This document shows positions 24,954 through 33,167 of a stretch of DNA of 38,399 bases, in pieces (position 1 is the stretch's first letter; each line of letters begins with the position of its first letter). This DNA comes from an uncultured Porphyromonadaceae bacterium. Its GTDB lineage: Bacteria; Bacteroidota; Bacteroidia; Bacteroidales; Muribaculaceae. The notes below the pieces were generated by a model. It made no database searches and was not told where the DNA came from. It saw only the letters and a list, made by a program, of their open reading frames with translations. A program made the translations under genes and the position numbers. The stretch is taken from assembly GCA_902491515.1 (NCBI GenBank), contig CABUIC010000026.1:1-38399 (forward strand). The letters run 5' to 3'.

Positions 24954-26047
24954 TTCAGCTCCACTTTCAGGGTCGGGGGAAGCTCTGAGTTGCGGCGGTC
25001 GACGGCCTCGGCCACCTCACGCGCAAGATGCACGAAGGCCTGACCGGAGACGGTCTCCTCAAGGGCGATGGGGCGCCCCGTGTCGGAATGCTCGCCGACG
25101 GCCGCCACGAGCGGAATGCGGGCCAGGACGGGCACCTTGAACTCCTCGGCGAGAGCATCGACGGCCCGGTCGGAGCCGAAGAGGTAGTAGCGCTCGTCGG
25201 GATGCTTCTCGGGCGTGAACCAGGCCATGTTGTCGACAAGGCCCAGCACCGGCACATTGATTTTCGGGTCGCGGAACATGTCTATTCCCTTCCTCGCGTC
25301 CGCGAGGGCCACTTCCTGCGGAGTCGTCACGACCACGGCGCCGGTGATTCCGAGCGTCTGCACGAGGGTCAGGTGGATGTCGCTAGTGCCCGGAGGCATG
25401 TCGATGAGGAAATAGTCGAGCTCGCCCCAGTCGGCCTGCTCGATGAGCTGCTTCAGGGCGTTGGAGGCCATTCCTCCGCGCCACACCACGGCACTCTCCT
25501 TCTTCACAAGGAAGCCTATCGAGAGCACCTTCACACCATAGTTCTCGGCGGGAATGATGAGCGGACGGCCGTCAACCTCGTGCATGAATATCTCCACGTC
25601 CTCGAGCCCGAACATCTTGGGAATCGAGGGGCCGAATATGTCGGCATCGAGGAGTCCGACGCGGTAGCCGTCGGCCGCCAGGGCAACGGCGAGATTCGCC
25701 GCGACGGTGCTCTTGCCCACGCCGCCCTTTCCGGACGATACGGCCACGATATTCTTCACCCCGGGAAGCACCGGGGGTTTCGCCGGAGCGGGGGCCTGAC
25801 GGGTCTTTACGTTCACCGTCACCTCCGTGTCCGCGCCTGCGGCGGCCTTCACCGCGGCCTCGGCGGTCTTCACCACCGATTTGATGAAGGGGTCGGTTGG
25901 CTTGTCGAAGATAAGGGAGAAGCTGACGGTGTTTCCGGCGATGCGTATATCGTCCTCGACCATCTCGAGGTCCACGAGGTTCTTGCCGGAGCCGGGGTAG
26001 CGCACCGTGCGCAGGGCGTCGGTGATAAGTGCTGGATATAGTGTCAT
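24950..26047 (-). CDS. Mrp/ApbC-type ATP-binding Fe-S cluster carrier, without CxxC
   Basis: 365 residues. The N-terminal ~90 are the MIP18/DUF59-like domain. The P-loop 'VAVSSGKGGVGKSTVAANLA' with the deviant Walker A, 'DADIFGPSIPKMFGL' and 'DYFLIDMPPGTSDIHLTL' define the Mrp/NBP35 family, whose members carry Fe-S clusters. The segment after 'LGLVDNMAWFTPEKHPDERYYLFG' is where many relatives have a CxxC (NMSYFxCPxC). Here no Cys is present. I recall this same 'NMAWFTP' form in Bacteroides, so it is probably lineage typical. It sits 2 bases after trmB and overlaps aroQ by 4. Confidence 0.9.
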   Translation of the reverse strand: MTLYPALITDALRTVRYPGSGKNLVDLEMVEDDIRIAGNTVSFSLIFDKPTDPFIKSVVKTAEAAVKAAAGADTEVTVNVKTRQAPAPAKPPVLPGVKNIVAVSSGKGGVGKSTVAANLAVALAADGYRVGLLDADIFGPSIPKMFGLEDVEIFMHEVDGRPLIIPAENYGVKVLSIGFLVKKESAVVWRGGMASNALKQLIEQADWGELDYFLIDMPPGTSDIHLTLVQTLGITGAVVVTTPQEVALADARKGIDMFRDPKINVPVLGLVDNMAWFTPEKHPDERYYLFGSDRAVDALAEEFKVPVLARIPLVAAVGEHSDTGRPIALEETVSGQAFVHLAREVAEAVDRRNSELPPTLKVELK

Positions 26048-26049
26048 AG

Positions 26050-26841
26050 TCAGTCTTGCTTGTTATCCTTCATCAGCTCGGGCATCTGGATGTAACCGCG
26101 TGAATAGCTGCGGTAGGTGTCGTGCTCGAGGTCCTCGGCGCCCGGCGGCTCCTCTAAGGAGGCTGGTTCCGCACCGAGGGTGAAGGAAATGTATTTTATG
26201 GAAAGGCCGCGGTCGAGCCACTGCTGCTCGTAGTGGGTGCGGATAGTGCGAAGTGGGTTCTCCGGGCCGATTTCGGGGTCGTGATGGAGGTCGTCGCTCC
26301 AGGCCTTCATTTCGAGGCCGTTGTGCTCGGCCATCATGCGGGTGTAGGCCGAGAGGAAAGGGCTGTCGCTCTTGAGGTGAATCCGTCCGCCGGGCAGGAG
26401 CACACGGCGGTAGAGCTGCATGAATCCCGTGGAAGTCAGACGCTTGCGCACCTTCTTCATCTGCGGGTCAGGGAAGGTAATCCATATCTCGTCCACCTCG
26501 CCCGGGGCGAAAAAGCGGTCGAGAAGCTCGATGTTCGTGCGGACGAAGGCCACATTCGCCATGCCGGCGTCGCGGGCCGCGCGCGCCCCGGTCCACATTC
26601 TCGCGCCCTTGATGTCGATGCCTATGAAATTCCGGCCCGCGTCGTTCCGCGCGAGGCCGACGGTATATTCGCCCTTGCCGCAACCGAGCTCGAGGACGAT
26701 GGGATTGGAATTATGGAAAAAATCCTCCTTCCAGCGCCCGCGCAGAGGAAAACCCTCCTCGGCCAGACGCGAATAAGGATACTGGAAGACAAAATCCATG
26801 CCTTCCAGCTCGCTGAATTTCCTGAGCTTGTTCTTTCCCAT
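26050..26841 (-). CDS. trmB: tRNA (guanine-N7-)-methyltransferase
   Basis: 263 residues. 'IVLELGCGKGEYTVGLA' binds SAM, 'NFIGIDIKGARMW' follows, and 'VDEIWITFPDPQMKKVRKRLTSTGFM' is the TrmB signature. The enzyme makes m7G at position 46 in the tRNA variable loop. It is longer than the ~210-240 usual size because of a C-terminal tail ('EEPPGAEDLEHDTYRSYSRGYIQMPEL'), as seen in Bacteroidales forms. It is the first gene of the seven-gene minus-strand operon. I found no TAnnTTTG box in the 26842-27010 gap. Confidence 0.93.
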   Translation of the reverse strand: MGKNKLRKFSELEGMDFVFQYPYSRLAEEGFPLRGRWKEDFFHNSNPIVLELGCGKGEYTVGLARNDAGRNFIGIDIKGARMWTGARAARDAGMANVAFVRTNIELLDRFFAPGEVDEIWITFPDPQMKKVRKRLTSTGFMQLYRRVLLPGGRIHLKSDSPFLSAYTRMMAEHNGLEMKAWSDDLHHDPEIGPENPLRTIRTHYEQQWLDRGLSIKYISFTLGAEPASLEEPPGAEDLEHDTYRSYSRGYIQMPELMKDNKQD

Positions 26842-26874
26842 AAAGGAACAGATTTATTTTTACCCTATATTATT

Positions 26875-26973
26875 CGTATTGTAGGGACGCACGGTTCGTG
26901 CGTCCTTTTCCCGCTAATTGGGGAGCGTTTTGTCCAAAAGGAGGACGCACGGCTCGTGCGTCCCTACAATTCG
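26875..26973. repeat. MITE-like inverted repeat element with two palindromes
   Basis: The ends form ~19-base inverted repeats with one mismatch (left CGTATTGTAGGGACGCACG, right its complement). Each end contains a palindrome, GGACGCACG-GTT-CGTGCGTCC (26885-26905) and GGACGCACG-GCT-CGTGCGTCC (26943-26963). About 37 bases of non-palindromic DNA separate them. The total is 99 bases. No coding content. The palindrome type recurs at 17728 and 38020. Confidence 0.6.
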
Positions 26974-27010
26974 ATAATTGCTCCCATTGAGTAGGTGCCG
27001 AGCCTCCGTC

Positions 27011-28504
27011 TTACCGCAGCAGCTTCAGGGCCGCGCGGGAGCCGTCGGAGAGGGCGCACTCCACGATGAAAATGCGGCCGCCGATGGATTCCGTGGGGAT
27101 GGAGACGGTGGCTGAGCCGGGGGTTTCCGTCAATACGAGGGTGCCGTCGGCGCGGTAGAGGTCCACGCGCTCGATTTCGCGTCCGAGGCTGCGGAGCTGG
27201 AGCTCCGTGCCGGCGAAGCGGCCTTCGAGTCTGCTGCCCGAGTCGGCAGGGCTGACTACGTCGTTGATGCCCGTGGTGACGAGGAACTTGAAGTCGCGCC
27301 ACTGGTCGGCGGCCTTGAAGTCCTCGCTCATGGTGTCGAGCACCTGAAGCTCGACATTCTCCTTGTCGACGCCCTTCCAGACGTCCTCGCCAAGTGCGGG
27401 AACCGCCGTGACGTGCTGTACGTTGATTTTCTCGAGGCCTGTCATGCCTTCCATAGCACCTGTGCCTATGCTGCCGACGGAAGCGGGAATGTGGATGTAA
27501 GAAGCGCCCGTCACGTCCTTCAGAGCGTATTCGCCTACGGATTCCACCCCTTCGGTGAGAACCCCGGAGGGGTCCACCTTGGCGCTCCCCTTGAAGGCAT
27601 ATGCCGGAATTTCCTTAGCGCCGGAAGAGTAGCGCACGTCGTGCAGCTCGGGGCATTCAAAGAAGGAGCCGCGGCCGATGGACGTCACGGAGGCGGGGAG
27701 AGCCACAGTGGTGAGCGAGGCGTCGCCCTTGAAGGCCCAGTCGCCTATGCTTGCAAGTTTCTTGGAGGCCGTCATCGAAGCCTCGGTCAGCCCGCAGTCC
27801 TCGAAGGCGCCGGCGCCGATTTCCGTGAGGCCCGCGCCGAAGTCGAAGGAGGCGAGGGCAGGGCAGCCCGCGAAGGCGCGCGCGCCTATTGTGGCGGCCC
27901 CTTCCTCGCCGGAAAGCTCGGAGAGGGTGGTGCAGCCCTCGAAGGCCGAGGCGGGAATGGCGCTTACGCCCGTGAGTCTGACGGTGCCGAGGGCAGGGCA
28001 GGCGGCGAAGACGTGGGAGTCGAGCTCGGCGCCGCTGACACTCGCGGAGACGAGCTCCGGACAAGCGCTGAAGGCACCCGCACCGATTATCGCGCCGGGA
28101 GTGCTTATGCTCACGCTCTCAAGCGCCGAGCCGGCGAAAGCGGCGTCACCCACTTTCAGCCCGGCAGTAGCCGGGAGAACCACGTTGGTTAGCCCTGTGC
28201 GAGCGAAAGCCCCGGCGGGAATGGTGTTTGCGGGATATTCGCCTATGCCGCGGATGCTCTTGCCCGAATAGGCCCTGATTTCGGCTCCGGAGAGGTCAAG
28301 GCTCGTAAGAGCGGGCATCGACTGCTCGATGAAACTCATGTCCGAGGCATCGATGGGCCCCGTGACCTTCAGCACGAGCACGGCCGACGGGTCGGTGAAT
28401 TCCCCGGCAAGGAGCCCCGGACCCTTCGATTCGTAGTTCACGGCGGAAGCGGCCGGAATGCCCAGAGCCGCGGCAAGAAATAAGGTATGGAATAAACGAT
28501 TCAT
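27011..28504 (-). CDS. BspA-like leucine-rich repeat surface protein
   Basis: 497 residues with a signal peptide (MNRLFHTLFLAAALGIPAASA). From about 60 to 370 there are LRR_5-type repeats of ~22 residues. They show the pattern 'ITEIGAGAFEDCGLTE', 'IGARAFAGCPALASF', 'IGDWAFKGDASL' and 'IGRGSFFECPELHDV'. The last ~70 residues ('VDLYRADGTLVLTETPGSATVSIPTES.GRIFIVE', end ALKLLR) resemble a T9SS-type tail. Such proteins often bind host or bacterial ligands at the cell surface; the ligand here is unknown. A strong promoter lies at 28531-28562. It is downstream of the receptor operon and probably separately transcribed. Confidence 0.85.
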   Translation of the reverse strand: MNRLFHTLFLAAALGIPAASAVNYESKGPGLLAGEFTDPSAVLVLKVTGPIDASDMSFIEQSMPALTSLDLSGAEIRAYSGKSIRGIGEYPANTIPAGAFARTGLTNVVLPATAGLKVGDAAFAGSALESVSISTPGAIIGAGAFSACPELVSASVSGAELDSHVFAACPALGTVRLTGVSAIPASAFEGCTTLSELSGEEGAATIGARAFAGCPALASFDFGAGLTEIGAGAFEDCGLTEASMTASKKLASIGDWAFKGDASLTTVALPASVTSIGRGSFFECPELHDVRYSSGAKEIPAYAFKGSAKVDPSGVLTEGVESVGEYALKDVTGASYIHIPASVGSIGTGAMEGMTGLEKINVQHVTAVPALGEDVWKGVDKENVELQVLDTMSEDFKAADQWRDFKFLVTTGINDVVSPADSGSRLEGRFAGTELQLRSLGREIERVDLYRADGTLVLTETPGSATVSIPTESIGGRIFIVECALSDGSRAALKLLR

Positions 28505-28530
28505 TGTATATCGGTCAATATATTAGCTTG

Positions 28531-28562
28531 CAAAAATACGAAAATAAATCCGAAAACGCAAA
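28531..28562 (-). promoter_or_regulatory. Bacteroidetes-type promoter, TTTG-20-TATTTTTG
   Basis: On the minus strand TTTG (28562-28559), a 20-base spacer and TATTTTTG (28538-28531) match the consensus exactly. It lies 26 bases before the ATG of the leucine-rich repeat gene at 28504. Confidence 0.75.
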
Positions 28563-28568
28563 AACGAA

Positions 28569-28603
28569 CCCCACCCCGCGCGAATTTTCCGCGAAGGGTG
28601 GGG
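28569..28603 (-). terminator. Terminator after the receptor-lipoprotein operon
   Basis: CCCCACCC (28569-28576) and GGGTGGGG (28596-28603) form a stem. On the minus strand the arm is followed by TTCGTTTTTGCGTTTTC. The terminator nearly abuts the -33 element of the next promoter, so one unit ends and the next starts within a few bases. Confidence 0.6.
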
Positions 28604-28628
28604 CAGGGGTGCTTATGAAGAGTTGTAT

Positions 28629-31343
28629 TTACTTAGTCCACGTAAGGTTCCAGATGGCAACGCGGTCCTTGTTGCCGTCGGCCTTGTTGGAGGGACCGTT
28701 GTTGACGATTTCGATGGCGAAATCGCCCGTGACGTTCACATCGAGAGTGGCGGTCTGCACGGCGCTCTTGGCGCTCTCGCCGTCGAGGTTCTTTGTGAAG
28801 GCTACCTTGTCGCCCTGCTTGACGTTCACGGTCAGCGAGTACTTCGTGTCGGCGTAGGGATGGCCGAAATTGAAGCTCAGGGTCTTGCAGCCGCCGGAGA
28901 GCACCGACGAGGTGAGCACGCCGTGGCGCTCGGCGCGGCCGTTGAGGCAGACGGCGTAGACGTCCGCGCCGCCGAACATCTTGAAGTTCGTGCGGGTGTC
29001 CTCGGCGCCGTCGGCGTTGCCGGCGAGAATCTGCGCGTTGGTTGCCGTCCAGCCCGTGGAGTTGGTGTATGTGCCGTAGGTCGCGGAGAGCGTGCCGCCG
29101 TTGAAAGTGTTGAAGTCGGAGGTGTCGCCCCCGCTCGGAGGAGTCGGAGGATTGACGGGCTCGTTGCCGCCGCCGTTGCCGGCGTTGAGCTTGACGTTGT
29201 CGACGCACCAGGTGGCGAAGTTGGCGTCAGCCGTGGCCGCGTAGCGGAAGCCGATGTAGATGGTGCCGCTGTAGGCGCTGAGGTCGAGCTTGCCGGAGGC
29301 AACCCACTGGGAATAGCCCGAGGCGGGAGCCGTGGCGATGGCCGGAGCGAGCTTCGTCTTCGTGGCCGTGGCCACCTCTGCCGAGTTCAGAACGTATACT
29401 TCAAATACGGTTGTCGTCGAGCCGTAGCCGTTCACCTGGGTGTCGAAGGTGAGGCTCTTGTCCGTGACCTTGCTCATGTCGACGGGCGGCGTGAGCAGCC
29501 ACTGGTCGAAGGGCGCCGTGCCCTTGTAGCCGGTCATGGCCGCATAATTGTTGTCGTTGAAGGTCGGCACGTACCAGCTCTTGTTGCCGGCGATCTGCGC
29601 CTGCGTCCAGCCGGCGGGGATGTTCGTCGAGGCATCGAAGTTCTCGTCGATGCTCGTCACGGCCTCGACGGGAGTCGGAGGCGTGGGCGTAACGCCGTCG
29701 AGGGAGTAGGCGCTGACGCTCTTGAGGCCGGGAACGCCGAAGTACTTCTCGCAGGAGCCGAGAAGGCTTACGGCCTTGCCGAGGAGCTCGGGGTGGTCCT
29801 GAAGGTTGATGCCGTTGCGGACGGAACCTACGGGAAGCTGTACGGGAACGACCTGAGAGGTCTCGCTGACGTCAGGGGTAACGGCCACGAGGATGTTCGA
29901 CTTGGAGGTGGCGGGAGCGCCGAAGACGGCCTCGGAGAGGCTCTTGTCGGGCACATAGCCCACAATATAGCCCTTGACCCATGTGGAGGTGCCGGACGCG
30001 GCGCCCGAGAGTACCTGCGAGGGGTTCCAGGGCGATGCCTCGGTGCCGTCGCCGGCCGGAATGGCCGTGCCGGGAACGTCGGCGCCCTCAAGCTTGAACT
30101 CGGAGGCCGTGCCATTGTTGTCGGTGAGGCCGAAGGTGCCCATGTACTTCGCGAGAGTGCCCTTCAGGCTGATTTCCTTGCCGAGAATATCGGGATTGTC
30201 GCGGAGGTTGGCGGCGGAACGCAGGGGGGAGTCGGCGGGGAGGGAGATTACGAGACACTTGGCGGGGTCGCGGGTCTCCATGTCGGGAGCGATTACGAGA
30301 GTGTTTGCAAGGACGGTCGGGGCGCCCCATTCGATGTCGGAACCGGAGGAGACGGTCTCCACGTCCGGAGCCACGGCGCCGGCGATGAAGCCCTTGACCC
30401 AGCCGGAGTAGCTGCCTTCGCCTTGTTCCATCTCGATGGCCTCGGCCACGCTCCAGGGGTTGGTCTCCGTACCCTTCGCGAGGGTGGGATTGCCGAAGTT
30501 CATGCATCCTTCGTAGTCGATGAGGATGAACTGCCAGCCGGAAGTACCGTAGTAGCTCAGGATGCCTACGAGGTCACCGGCCCCGGAGGGGAGGCGTTTG
30601 TTCCAGAAAGTGGCGTAACCGCTGGTGCGGACATTGAGGGTGGCGCCGTTGGCATCGGTGATTACCTGATTTACGCCGCTGGAGTGGTAGGTGGCGAAGG
30701 TCTGGGTACCTCCGTTCTGGAAGGTCACGTTGTTGAAGCGCACGAGCTGGCTCTGCATCTTCTGAAGGCCCTCGGGATTGGTGGAGAGCTCGGAGAAGGA
30801 GTTCACCACAAGGGTGTCGAGCTTCTCGACTTCGGGCCAGCCGTTGAGCTGAGCGTTGTGCGCGAAGGACTCGGGGGCCATGAATGTCACCTCATAGGCA
30901 TTGCCCTGCGCATACCATTCCTGCATGCCTATCTGCTGGAGTCCGTTGTACTTGCCGATGTAGAGGTCCGTGAGGTCCACGACTATTTCCTGGCCGCGGC
31001 GGTATTTGAGGTAGAGGTTATAGGAGTTGATGGAGAAGGCGAGGGCGGCGGTCTCGTCCTGGATGACGAGGCTCTTGAACACATTGGACTCCTCGTCGGA
31101 GGAAATCACGCGGCCCTTGACGATGACGTGCGAGCCGTCCTCGTTGGCGGGAATCTTCGTGGCGTAGTTCGTGGCGTCGTCCCAGAAACGCGCCTTGACT
31201 TCCGCGATGGTCGTGTTGGCCTGGATGGTGGCCACGGGTGCCTCGGCCTTGATGTTGTCGAAGTCGTCCTGGCAGGAGCTCACCGCGCCGGTGAGGCCCA
31301 GGAGCGCCGACAGCCCGAGAATGTATTTCTTGAGGGTTTTCAT
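28629..31343 (-). CDS. Surface lipoprotein with DUF5689, two DUF6359 and anchor-J domains
   Basis: 904 residues. A lipoprotein signal peptide ends 'LTGAVSSCQDDFD'. The Cys followed by acidic residues fits the Bacteroidetes surface-export signal. Residues ~45-290 are DUF5689-like ('VIVKGRVISSDEESNVFKSLVIQDE', an OB-type fold). About 290-430 and 440-560 are two DUF6359-like copies ('WVKGFIAGAVAP', 'WVKGYIVGYVP', each with 'NILVAV/NTLVIAP' and 'VQLPVGSVRNGINL'). About 568-718 is an anchor-J domain and ~740-904 another beta domain. The protein most likely displays binding domains next to the TonB receptor. The anchor-J domain closely matches that of the next gene, so the two are paralogues. The spacer to the upstream paralogue is 15 bases. 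The ligand is unknown. Confidence 0.85.
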   Translation of the reverse strand: MKTLKKYILGLSALLGLTGAVSSCQDDFDNIKAEAPVATIQANTTIAEVKARFWDDATNYATKIPANEDGSHVIVKGRVISSDEESNVFKSLVIQDETAALAFSINSYNLYLKYRRGQEIVVDLTDLYIGKYNGLQQIGMQEWYAQGNAYEVTFMAPESFAHNAQLNGWPEVEKLDTLVVNSFSELSTNPEGLQKMQSQLVRFNNVTFQNGGTQTFATYHSSGVNQVITDANGATLNVRTSGYATFWNKRLPSGAGDLVGILSYYGTSGWQFILIDYEGCMNFGNPTLAKGTETNPWSVAEAIEMEQGEGSYSGWVKGFIAGAVAPDVETVSSGSDIEWGAPTVLANTLVIAPDMETRDPAKCLVISLPADSPLRSAANLRDNPDILGKEISLKGTLAKYMGTFGLTDNNGTASEFKLEGADVPGTAIPAGDGTEASPWNPSQVLSGAASGTSTWVKGYIVGYVPDKSLSEAVFGAPATSKSNILVAVTPDVSETSQVVPVQLPVGSVRNGINLQDHPELLGKAVSLLGSCEKYFGVPGLKSVSAYSLDGVTPTPPTPVEAVTSIDENFDASTNIPAGWTQAQIAGNKSWYVPTFNDNNYAAMTGYKGTAPFDQWLLTPPVDMSKVTDKSLTFDTQVNGYGSTTTVFEVYVLNSAEVATATKTKLAPAIATAPASGYSQWVASGKLDLSAYSGTIYIGFRYAATADANFATWCVDNVKLNAGNGGGNEPVNPPTPPSGGDTSDFNTFNGGTLSATYGTYTNSTGWTATNAQILAGNADGAEDTRTNFKMFGGADVYAVCLNGRAERHGVLTSSVLSGGCKTLSFNFGHPYADTKYSLTVNVKQGDKVAFTKNLDGESAKSAVQTATLDVNVTGDFAIEIVNNGPSNKADGNKDRVAIWNLTWTK
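29190..29660 (-). repeat. Internal paralogous repeat: anchor-J domain DNA, copy 1
   Basis: This DNA is similar, roughly 80% by eye over its first ~90 bases, to 31365-31850. Both encode the anchor-J domain with 'DENFDASTxIPAGWTQAQxAGNK', 'FDQWLLTPPVDMSKV' and 'FDTQVNGYGS'. The repeats lie 2.2 kb apart in direct orientation and could recombine, fusing the two lipoproteins. Confidence 0.7.
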
Positions 31344-31358
31344 CTGTTTGGCTGATAA

Positions 31359-33143
31359 TTATTTGAGAATGACGTTGTCGACGCACCACGTGGCGTAGTT
31401 GGCGTCTTCGGTTGCGGCATAGCGGAAGCCGATGTAGACTGTTCCGGTGTATGTGCTGAGGTCAAGGCTGCCGGACGCTACCCAGTCGGAGTAGCCGGAG
31501 GCGGGAGCCTCGGCGATGGCCGGCGTGAGCTTGGCCTTCACTGTGGCCTTCGCGGGATCGGCGTTGTCGAGGACATAGACCTCGAAAACGGAGGTCTTCG
31601 AGCCGTAGCCGTTCACCTGCGTGTCGAAAGTCAGCACCTTGTCGGCGACCTTGCTCATGTCGACGGGCGGAGTCAGAAGCCACTGGTCGAAGGGAGCCGT
31701 GCCCTTATAGCCGGTCATGGTGATGTAGTTGTTCTCGTTGAAGTTGCGCACGTACCAGGTCTTGTTGCCTGCGAGCTGCGCCTGCGTCCAGCCGGCAGGG
31801 ATGTCGGTGGAGGCATCGAAATTCTCGTCGATAGAGCTTACGGGGTCAACAGGCCCGACGGGAGCCGGGGGCTCGGCGCCATCGATTTTGTAAGCGCTCA
31901 CGCTCTTGAGGCCCTTGGCGCCGAAGTATGCCTCGAGGTTGCCTTTCAGGAGTACTTCCTTGCCGAGGTTGCCGGGATTGTCCTTGAGGTTGACGGCGTT
32001 GCGGACGTCGCCGGCGGGAAGCTGTACGGGCACGCAGTCCTTCGTGTCCTTGACGTCGGCCGTGGCCGCGATGAGGACGTTGGAGGTCGAGGTGCCGGGA
32101 GCCTCGAAGGTGGCTTCGTCTATGCTCTTTCCGGGGATGGAGCCTACGATTACGCCTTTCACCCATACGTCGGTGCCTGTCGCGCCGGCAAGTACCTGGG
32201 CCACGCTGTAGGGCTTGGCCTCGGTGCCGTCGCCTTCGGAGGGATCAACGGGCTTGTTCGGGTCGTCGGGAGTGTCAGGTGTGTCGGGGGTCTCGTCGAA
32301 GCCGGCCATGCCGGCCTTGTCGATGGGGAGAATCTGCCAGTCCGTGCCGAAGTAGCTCAGGATGCCCGTCACGGAGCCGGTGCCCGAGGGGATGATGTCG
32401 CGGGCGAAGTCGGCATAGTTGGAGATACGCAGAATCATGGTGTTGCCCTGCTCGTCGCGGACGGTGCGGCTGACGGTCGAGCTGCCGCCGTTGTAGGGCT
32501 GGCCGGCGTCGGCGAAGCTTACGCCGTCGATGCGCACGATGCGGCTCTGCCACTTGATGAGGCCTTCCTTCGAGGTCTTGTATGTGGCGAGCTCTTCCAT
32601 GGTCACAAGAGCGGTGTCGACCGCCGCGGCGCTGGGAAGGCCGTCGGCGCCGAAATGCTCGTCGAGCACGGCGCCTTCCATGAAGGTCATCGACGGGGCG
32701 CCGTTGTAGGTGCCCTCCGCGCCGAGCTGCATGAGGCTGTTGTAGCCCCCCACCTGAAGGCCCGTCACGTCGACGCAGATGTTCTGGCCGAAGAGAGGTA
32801 CGGTGGTCATGTCCTTGGTCTTCACCGCGATGGTGATTGCCGCGGTCTCGTCCTGGATGACGATGTTGTTGTAGATGTTGCCGCTCTCGTTGGAGGAGAC
32901 TACGCGGCCGCGGATCACGATGTGCTCGCCGGTCTCGCGGTTATAGTAGCCGGGAGTCACCACATAGTTGCGCTCGTCCTGCCAGTAGCGGGTCTTGAAG
33001 TCCTCGATGGTGACGTTGGGCACGAGGTCTGTCGTGGGCACCACCATGGGCGGACGCGTGAAGTTGTCGTCGCAGGAGGCGGCTCCCGAGACTAATGCGG
33101 CACCCACGGCCAATGTGGCGATATATGAAGAGAATTTTTTCAT
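31359..33143 (-). CDS. Surface lipoprotein with DUF5689, DUF6359 and anchor-J domains
   Basis: 594 residues. The signal peptide ends 'VSGAASCDDNF', again Cys followed by acidic residues. About 40-290 is DUF5689-like ('IVIRGRVVSSNESGNIYNNIVIQDETAAITIAV'), ~300-420 one DUF6359-like domain ('DVWVKGVIVGSIPG', 'VPVQLPAGDVRNAVNL') and ~439-594 an anchor-J domain ending 'ATWCVDNVILK'. It resembles the 904-residue neighbour with one DUF6359 copy and the last domain removed. The spacer to the TonB receptor gene is 24 bases, so it is likely in the same mRNA. By place and anchor it is the SusD-like partner position of this receptor, though it has no SusD fold that I can recognise. Confidence 0.85.
   Translation of the reverse strand: MKKFSSYIATLAVGAALVSGAASCDDNFTRPPMVVPTTDLVPNVTIEDFKTRYWQDERNYVVTPGYYNRETGEHIVIRGRVVSSNESGNIYNNIVIQDETAAITIAVKTKDMTTVPLFGQNICVDVTGLQVGGYNSLMQLGAEGTYNGAPSMTFMEGAVLDEHFGADGLPSAAAVDTALVTMEELATYKTSKEGLIKWQSRIVRIDGVSFADAGQPYNGGSSTVSRTVRDEQGNTMILRISNYADFARDIIPSGTGSVTGILSYFGTDWQILPIDKAGMAGFDETPDTPDTPDDPNKPVDPSEGDGTEAKPYSVAQVLAGATGTDVWVKGVIVGSIPGKSIDEATFEAPGTSTSNVLIAATADVKDTKDCVPVQLPAGDVRNAVNLKDNPGNLGKEVLLKGNLEAYFGAKGLKSVSAYKIDGAEPPAPVGPVDPVSSIDENFDASTDIPAGWTQAQLAGNKTWYVRNFNENNYITMTGYKGTAPFDQWLLTPPVDMSKVADKVLTFDTQVNGYGSKTSVFEVYVLDNADPAKATVKAKLTPAIAEAPASGYSDWVASGSLDLSTYTGTVYIGFRYAATEDANYATWCVDNVILK
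31365..31850 (-). repeat. Internal paralogous repeat: anchor-J domain DNA, copy 2
   Basis: Direct repeat partner of 29190-29660; see that entry for the shared motifs. Confidence 0.7.
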
Positions 33144-33167
33144 ATTGCTGAGTGGTATTAAGCTGTG

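Noticed and set aside
28623..31355. A 910-codon plus-strand frame over the DUF5689 lipoprotein
   Set aside because: It mirrors the minus-strand gene over its whole length, is rich in Gly, Val, Ala and Glu as antisense products are, and has no domain. The minus frame has the lipobox, domains and spacing.
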